From: Saprospiraceae bacterium
GTDB lineage: Bacteria > Bacteroidota > Bacteroidia > Chitinophagales > Saprospiraceae
Direction: 5' to 3'
Length of the DNA: 11,163 nt
Assembly: GCA_007128085.1 (NCBI GenBank)
Contig: SKYC01000173.1
Coordinates: forward strand, 1 to 11,163
The notes below the pieces were generated by a model. That model saw only the letters and a program-made list of their open reading frames with translations, made no database searches and was not told the DNA's origin. Shown one piece after another: positions 7,082 to 11,163 of this stretch. Position numbers and translations under genes: made by a program. Position 1 is the stretch's first letter, and each line of letters begins with the position of its first letter.

Positions 7082-8110
7082 ATGGAAAGTAAAAAGAGAA
7101 CAGACGTCAATGAACTGGGAGAGTTTGGCCTGATAGACCGGCTGACCGCTACCCACGAGTGCTCGCATCCGAGTACCTTGATGGGTGTGGGAGACGATGC
7201 GGCAATACTGGATTACGGGGGGCAACCGATTATTGTAACCACGGATATGTTGTTGGAAGGCATTCACTTTGACCTCATGTATACCCCTTTGAAGCATTTG
7301 GGTTACAAGGCGGTGGTTACCAACTTGTCAGATATTTGTGCGATGAATGGACTTCCCCGACAAATAACGGTATCGATAGCCCTGTCCAATCGTTTTTCCG
7401 TGGAGGCCATCGAAGAGATTTACGAGGGTATATACACCGCCTGTCGAAATTACAATGTGGATATGGTGGGGGGAGATACCAATTCGAGTAAGAAGGGCCT
7501 GGTAATCAGCATTACAGCTCTCGGCAGTGCGGATGCCGGAAAAATTACCTACAGAAAAGGCGCCAAGCCCGGTGATATTTTATGTGTTACCGGCGACCTG
7601 GGAGCGGCCTATCTGGGCTTGCAGATACTGGAGCGCGAAAAGCAGATTTGGCAGTCCAACCCGGGGGTTCAGCCAGATCTCGAAGATCAGACCTACCTCA
7701 TTGGAAGGCAATTAAAACCCGAGGCGCGGACGGATATGGTTACTCTCTTTGATCAGTCGGGTTTTATACCCACCAGCATGATCGATATATCGGACGGACT
7801 GGCTTCAGAAGTCAAACACCTGTGCAAACATTCGGGTACCGGCGCATTGATAGAGGAAGCCAAGGTGCCGTTAAAAGACGAGTCCCAGCTCATGGCTTTG
7901 AAGTTTAAACTGGATCCCATTACCTGCGCCCTGAGTGGAGGAGAGGATTACGAATTGCTCTTTACGGCAGATGAGAAAGACTTGCCCACCATCCGCACTC
8001 TTCCTGGGATTCACATCATTGGTGAAATGCGCCCGCAAGAAGAAGGTATAAAATTGCAGACGGTCAATGGCCGCTTTCACGATATTGTTGCACAGGGTTG
8101 GCAACACTAA
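7082..8110 (+). CDS. thiL: Thiamine-monophosphate kinase
   Basis: Phosphorylates thiamine monophosphate with ATP to give thiamine diphosphate, the active cofactor, in the last step of bacterial thiamine synthesis. The 342-residue protein has the AIRS/PurM-type fold. Key motifs are in order: GVGDDAAI (35-42) and TTDMLLEGIHFDL (53-65), both metal and nucleotide binding; NLSDICAMNG (81-90); MVGGDT (128-133); CVTGDLGAAYLGL (168-180); MIDISDGLASEV (233-244); and SGGEDYELLFT (285-295). All expected acidic residues are present. Length is normal to slightly long for the family. No other thiamine gene and no TPP riboswitch are visible nearby, so it is not in a thi operon here. It follows the RluA-family gene by 27 bases and is probably transcribed with it. 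Confidence 0.96.
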   Translation: MESKKRTDVNELGEFGLIDRLTATHECSHPSTLMGVGDDAAILDYGGQPIIVTTDMLLEGIHFDLMYTPLKHLGYKAVVTNLSDICAMNGLPRQITVSIALSNRFSVEAIEEIYEGIYTACRNYNVDMVGGDTNSSKKGLVISITALGSADAGKITYRKGAKPGDILCVTGDLGAAYLGLQILEREKQIWQSNPGVQPDLEDQTYLIGRQLKPEARTDMVTLFDQSGFIPTSMIDISDGLASEVKHLCKHSGTGALIEEAKVPLKDESQLMALKFKLDPITCALSGGEDYELLFTADEKDLPTIRTLPGIHIIGEMRPQEEGIKLQTVNGRFHDIVAQGWQH

Positions 8111-8275
8111 AATCAGATCCGGTACCCCCGGTCGTTTAACAGGGAATTTTACCTGGATTCATTCGGTTATAATGATAACTAAAAAAACAGTTAGAGGGAA
8201 CCCGGATGGCACATTTTGCCAGCAGTTATATCCCCGGCCCGAACGGTTTTATTATTTATTTACACACACTTATTT

Positions 8276-8283
8276 TATATTTG
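8276..8283 (+). promoter_or_regulatory. -7 box for the metallo-hydrolase gene
   Basis: TATATTTG matches TAnnTTTG exactly and lies 22 bases before the ATG at 8306, predicting a leader of about 15 bases. The AT-rich stretch upstream has no clear TTTG at the standard spacing. The 195-base gap after thiL supports an independent promoter. Confidence 0.5.
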
Positions 8284-8305
8284 CACCTTCGGAAAAATAA
8301 TTTAA

Positions 8306-8950
8306 ATGGCAGAAGTTCACATATTGACGTACAATCCCTTTCAGGAAAACACCCTTGTTATAGAGTCGGGAGGGGAATGTGTAGTTATCGATCCGGGAGC
8401 GTACAGTCCCGAGGAGAAAAAAGATTTTGAGAATTTTTTGGAAGAGCGTTCCGCCAAAGTGGTTCGGTTACTCAATACACATTGCCATTTGGATCACATT
8501 TTTTCCAATGGTTTGATAGCGGAAAAATATCGATTGGATCTGGAGATTCACCCCGAAGAAAAGGGCATGTTGAAGGCAGCACCTCAAATTGGGCAGTCTT
8601 ACGGCATTCCGACCGATTCGTCCCCGGAGCCAGGGAAATGGCTTCAGCCGGGGGATTTCATCGAATTTGGTGAAGAGCGCTTGAAAATACTTTTTACGCC
8701 GGGGCACTCTCCGGGAAGTGTTTCATTTTATTCAGAAAAGGGTCAATACCTGATCTCCGGAGATGTTCTCTTTTATGAGAGTATTGGCAGAACCGATTTG
8801 CCGGGAGGAGATTTTGATACCTTAATGGCATCGATAAAAAATGAATTGTTGCCGCTGCCCGATGAAATTGTGGTTTATCCGGGGCACGGTCCGGTAACCT
8901 CCATAGGTCACGAACGCCGTCACAATCCATTTATTCGGCAGTACTTGTAG
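8306..8950 (+). CDS. Metallo-beta-lactamase-fold hydrolase, glyoxalase-II-like
   Basis: A 214-residue zinc hydrolase of the MBL fold, closest in type to the short glyoxalase-II-like (GloB/YcbL) group. Metal ligands are visible in order: THCHLDH (58-64, giving H59, H61, D63, H64), H134 in TPGHSPGS, D153 in ISGDVLF, and H194 in YPGHGP. SIGRTDLPGGD (159-169) is characteristic of the group. Members hydrolyse S-lactoylglutathione or related thioesters; the substrate here is not known. It lacks the C-terminal helical substrate-binding domain of the longer human-type glyoxalase II, as is usual for bacterial YcbL-like proteins. There is no signal peptide, so it is cytoplasmic. A -7 box lies just upstream. 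Confidence 0.93.
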   Translation: MAEVHILTYNPFQENTLVIESGGECVVIDPGAYSPEEKKDFENFLEERSAKVVRLLNTHCHLDHIFSNGLIAEKYRLDLEIHPEEKGMLKAAPQIGQSYGIPTDSSPEPGKWLQPGDFIEFGEERLKILFTPGHSPGSVSFYSEKGQYLISGDVLFYESIGRTDLPGGDFDTLMASIKNELLPLPDEIVVYPGHGPVTSIGHERRHNPFIRQYL

Positions 8951-8971
8951 TTGGCCCGGAGTCAAATTATC

Positions 8972-8994
8972 AGACCATGAACTCTTTATGGTTT
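8972..8994 (+). terminator. Weak hairpin after the metallo-hydrolase gene
   Basis: ACCAT (8974-8978) and ATGGT (8988-8992) pair around a nine-base loop, extendable by a G-U and an A-U pair. A T-rich stretch (tttatctttt) follows. It sits 21 bases after the stop codon. The stem is short and low in GC, so confidence is limited. Confidence 0.35.
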
Positions 8995-9124
8995 ATCTTT
9001 TGGCAGAGCGTCAGGCTAAAAAACAAAAATAGACGTTAAGCTTAGTAACTTCCCGGCAGTTGACGGATTGGCCTCCGAAATATGAATGCAGTGGGAATAT
9101 TTTTTTCTAAAAAAACAAAAATTG

Positions 9125-9661
9125 ATGTACAGTAAATTATTTTCTTTAGCGATCATTTTTTTTCTCACCATTTTTATGGTGGCCTGCAGCAGTGATGACG
9201 ACAATGGCGGAACCCCAACAGATGAAGTCAACTTCCATATTTCCGGGGATGTAGAGGGACATAAAAGTGGTTTTGCAACCCTGGTTCAGGTGGAAGAAAG
9301 CGGTATTCAGCAGCTGTTTTTCAGTATGAACGACGGAATAAGTGGTACGCAGACTTTTTCGCTCAATCTCTATTTGAGCAATACCGGTCAGGATGTGGAA
9401 GTCCCCACTCAGGGCGATTACAGCATCGGTTTGCCGGCAGCGCAGGATTTCTGGGTAGTGTATACCGATTTGTCGGGTGCCGATGGAGTAGAATACGGTT
9501 CTATCTGGGGAGCCAGTGGAACGCTGACCATTACGGAATCCAATTCCGGCAGAGTCAGCGGTGAATTTGAATTTACTGCAGAGGGGAATATTGATGGAAT
9601 GGGCAATCCGACCGGACAGATCGAAGTGACGGAAGGAGTGTTTTCTGTTCAGCTGCCCTGA
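9125..9661 (+). CDS. Small lipoprotein with acidic export-type signal
   Basis: Starting at ATG 9125 the protein has 178 residues. An ATG at 9086 in the same frame would add 13 residues and bury the signal peptide, so I prefer the later start; the A-rich bases before it suit Bacteroidota initiation. Residues 1-20 form a lipoprotein signal (SLAIIFFLTIFMVAC), with C21 as the lipidated cysteine. The next residues, SSDDDNGG, are rich in aspartate like the signal that sends lipoproteins to the outer surface in Flavobacteriia. The rest is beta-rich and ends with a pattern GTLTITES...GRVSGEFEFTAEG...IEVTEGVFSVQL. This resembles DUF6252-type domains of Bacteroidota that end in a GxF strand; that assignment is from memory and uncertain. 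The function is unknown. It stands alone on the plus strand, converging with the M16 gene 89 bases away. Confidence 0.82.
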   Translation: MYSKLFSLAIIFFLTIFMVACSSDDDNGGTPTDEVNFHISGDVEGHKSGFATLVQVEESGIQQLFFSMNDGISGTQTFSLNLYLSNTGQDVEVPTQGDYSIGLPAAQDFWVVYTDLSGADGVEYGSIWGASGTLTITESNSGRVSGEFEFTAEGNIDGMGNPTGQIEVTEGVFSVQLP

Positions 9662-9710
9662 GCCGGGTTATCAAGCTTCTATTACAAGACTAGATGTGCT
9701 TACTGTCGAA

Positions 9711-9752
9711 ATGCGGTGTGTTGAATTTCTCGTGATGCGATGTGTTGAAATT
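9711..9752. repeat. Two imperfect tandem copies, 24-base period
   Basis: The 17-base sequence atgcggtgtgttgaatt (9711-9727) recurs almost unchanged as atgcgatgtgttgaaatt (9735-9752). The copies lie in the 89-base convergent gap between the lipoprotein and M16 genes, and the second reaches the M16 stop codon. They look like a short duplication; no hairpin terminator is evident here. Confidence 0.5.
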
Positions 9753-10995
9753 ATCCGGGTGAGGCCGGGCTGTACCATACTACGGAGCAGTTTTCCTCCC
9801 GAAAAATGAGTTCTGCTTCAGACCGTATATTTTCTGGGGTGACGGATTGGTATTCCTCCACTTCGGTGTTCAATAGATTGGCATTCCCCAGGTTTTCGTA
9901 TTGAGAGAGGTTCATGGCTTTGTGAAGGCTGCTGAGACTGGAAAAAGCGTGTGAAGTCAAAAAGGTGTTCTGAAGTTTTCGGAGTTCTCTCTCTGAAATG
10001 CGTTGGTTTTTTGTCTTATTCAGGACTTCCACAATACTCGCCTCTCCCTCTTCGGCGGTAAATCCCGGGTTGAGTCTTCCCTCAATGATAAACAGGCCGG
10101 TGTCGTTGGAACCGTTGACATAGGCATCCACTGAGCTGAATATTTCCTTTTCTTCAACAAGGACTTCATTCAACCAACAACTCCTGCCTAAACCTAGTAA
10201 ATCGGACAAGAGGTCAATGGCCGGAAATCGGGTGTTGAGTTTATTCGGTATATGAAAAGCCATATAAACCGCGTGATGGGGTACGAGGCCTTTTATTTTT
10301 TTCCCTCTTTTTTCTCTCTGTTCTTCTTCGGGTTTGAATATAGGTAATTCCAGATCAGAGGGCTTCAGATCCAAAAACCACTTTTCAACCATTTTCAGAG
10401 TTTGATCAATATCGACATTGCCTGTAATGGCCAGAACTGCATTGGCTGGATGGTAATACCTTCGGTAAAACTTTTTGAGTTCATCCAGGGTGATGGACTC
10501 GATGTGAGCGGGCGTCATTCCGATGGTCGGCCAGCGATAGGGGTAGGATTTATAGCAAAGGTCGTGTAGGTAATGCCAGACGTCCCCGTAGGGTTCATTC
10601 AGACAGGTCTCTTTGTACTCCTCCAGGACAATGGCTTTCTGAGTGGCAAAAACTTTTGTTTTTAGGTCCAGGTGACCCATTCTGTCAGATTCCAGCCACA
10701 GGGCAGTTTCGAGGTTTTCTCCGGGAAGGATTTGATAATAATTGGTGATGTCAGAATTGGTGTAGGCATTGTTTTCACCCCCTGCCAGTTGTTGAGGAAT
10801 ATCAAAATCACCTGCATTTTTTGAACCTCCAAACATCATGTGCTCGAAGAGGTGAGCCATGCCCGTCATTTCGGGTGGGTCGTATTTGGAGCCGGCATTG
10901 TACACCAAATTGGTGACAGCCATAGGGGTTTGAGAATCCCGGTGAATCAATACCACCATGCCATTTGGCAGTCGATGTTTTACAAACTCTATCAT
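9751..10995 (-). CDS. M16-family (pitrilysin/processing-peptidase type) zinc peptidase
   Basis: A 414-residue protease of the M16B size class. The inverted zinc motif HLFEH (48-52) lies in GMAHLFEHMMFGGS: H48 and H52 bind zinc and E51 is the catalytic base. The distal glutamate falls at E129, exactly 76 residues after H52, as expected for HxxEHx76E, in EEYKE. YPYRWPTIG (151-159) and YYHPANAVLAITGNVD (180-195) are further family signatures. The second, inactive-type half follows (about 215-414). There is no signal peptide, so it is probably cytoplasmic, unlike many Bacteroidota M16 proteins that are periplasmic. M16B enzymes often work as a pair with a catalytically inactive homologue encoded next to them; none follows downstream on this strand, and the upstream side is cut by the window. 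The ATG at 10995 is supported by an in-frame stop five codons upstream. Confidence 0.95.
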   Translation of the reverse strand: MIEFVKHRLPNGMVVLIHRDSQTPMAVTNLVYNAGSKYDPPEMTGMAHLFEHMMFGGSKNAGDFDIPQQLAGGENNAYTNSDITNYYQILPGENLETALWLESDRMGHLDLKTKVFATQKAIVLEEYKETCLNEPYGDVWHYLHDLCYKSYPYRWPTIGMTPAHIESITLDELKKFYRRYYHPANAVLAITGNVDIDQTLKMVEKWFLDLKPSDLELPIFKPEEEQREKRGKKIKGLVPHHAVYMAFHIPNKLNTRFPAIDLLSDLLGLGRSCWLNEVLVEEKEIFSSVDAYVNGSNDTGLFIIEGRLNPGFTAEEGEASIVEVLNKTKNQRISERELRKLQNTFLTSHAFSSLSSLHKAMNLSQYENLGNANLLNTEVEEYQSVTPENIRSEAELIFREENCSVVWYSPASPG

Positions 10996-11053
10996 GACTG
11001 CAAAGATGAGTTATATATTATTAATATGGTAGCGTTCTTTTGAAAGTTATGTG

Positions 11054-11163
11054 ATGGGGTCATGGGGTCATGGGTTCATGGGTGATGGGTTCATGGGTGA
11101 TGGGTGATGGGTGATGGGTGATTGGTGATTGGTGATTGGTGATTGGTGATGGGTGATGGGTGA
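11054..11163. repeat. 7/8-bp microsatellite, continuing beyond the window
   Basis: Fifteen head-to-tail units are visible, in order: ATGGGGTC twice, ATGGGTTC, ATGGGTG, ATGGGTTC, ATGGGTG four times, ATTGGTG four times, ATGGGTG twice, then the first base of another unit at the window end. The mix of 8-base and 7-base units, and the four identical ATTGGTG units in a block, indicate growth by local slippage. The array starts 58 bases upstream of the M16 start codon. It cannot encode part of that protein because a stop lies between. Five or more G3-G4 runs with short loops in the left part satisfy a G-quadruplex pattern. Confidence 0.95.

Noticed and set aside
8067..8300. Plus-strand frame bridging the thiL end and the following spacer
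   Set aside because: It overlaps the thiL coding end, has no recognisable domain, and ends at the promoter of the metallo-hydrolase gene.
8111..8305. Possible riboswitch or TPP element downstream of thiL
   Set aside because: No CTGAGA-type TPP motif or stable long hairpin was found; only short weak stems are present.
9086..9124. Upstream ATG of the lipoprotein gene
   Set aside because: It would put 13 charged and aromatic residues ahead of a complete lipoprotein signal peptide; the ATG at 9125 gives a standard signal length.
1..11163. CRISPR array, transposase, integrase, toxin-antitoxin or defence cluster
   Set aside because: No spaced direct repeats of CRISPR size, no transposase or recombinase motifs and no paired small toxin-antitoxin genes. 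The microsatellite has no spacers.

Overview
The window reads as chromosomal DNA of a Bacteroidota bacterium. Three things support this. Gene starts lack clear Shine-Dalgarno sequences and several are preceded by the phylum's promoter box TAnnTTTG. The families present (a DUF2723 membrane glycosyltransferase-like protein, a DUF4834-like microprotein ending in GEYIDYEEIE, and a lipoprotein with an acidic stretch just after the lipobox cysteine) are typical of that phylum. I cannot fix the order or genus; the lineage outside the gut Bacteroidales is a guess.

Layout. Positions 1-486 hold no convincing gene, but contain a REP-like palindrome (366-394), an inverted repeat able to act as a minus-strand terminator (320-350), and a candidate minus-strand promoter firing off the left edge (12-44). 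From 5678 down to 487, on the minus strand, lies a probable transcription unit: a 1007-residue DUF2723 protein, then ribose-5-phosphate isomerase B (rpiB), then 14 bases later a secreted M28 zinc aminopeptidase-like protein. A 310-base divergent spacer (5679-5988) carries promoter signals for both sides and a 16-bp dyad. To its right, on the plus strand, come a 51-residue DUF4834-like membrane microprotein, an RluA-family pseudouridine synthase, thiamine-monophosphate kinase (thiL), a glyoxalase-II-like metallo-beta-lactamase-fold hydrolase, and a small surface-type lipoprotein. A minus-strand M16 peptidase (10995 to 9751) converges on them. The right edge is a 7/8-bp microsatellite (11054-11163) just upstream of the M16 gene; it continues past the window.

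How the genes work together. Most are housekeeping or envelope functions: sugar-phosphate isomerisation, thiamine diphosphate synthesis, RNA modification, thioester or glutathione-type hydrolysis, proteolysis, and probable protein O-glycosylation. The neighbourhood looks like an ordinary chromosomal region. I see no phage, transposase, CRISPR array, toxin-antitoxin pair or defence cluster, and I do not claim a new multi-gene system. The points most worth following are the microsatellite with G-quadruplex potential next to the M16 gene, the unstudied microprotein, the palindrome at 366-394, and the dyad in the divergent promoter region.
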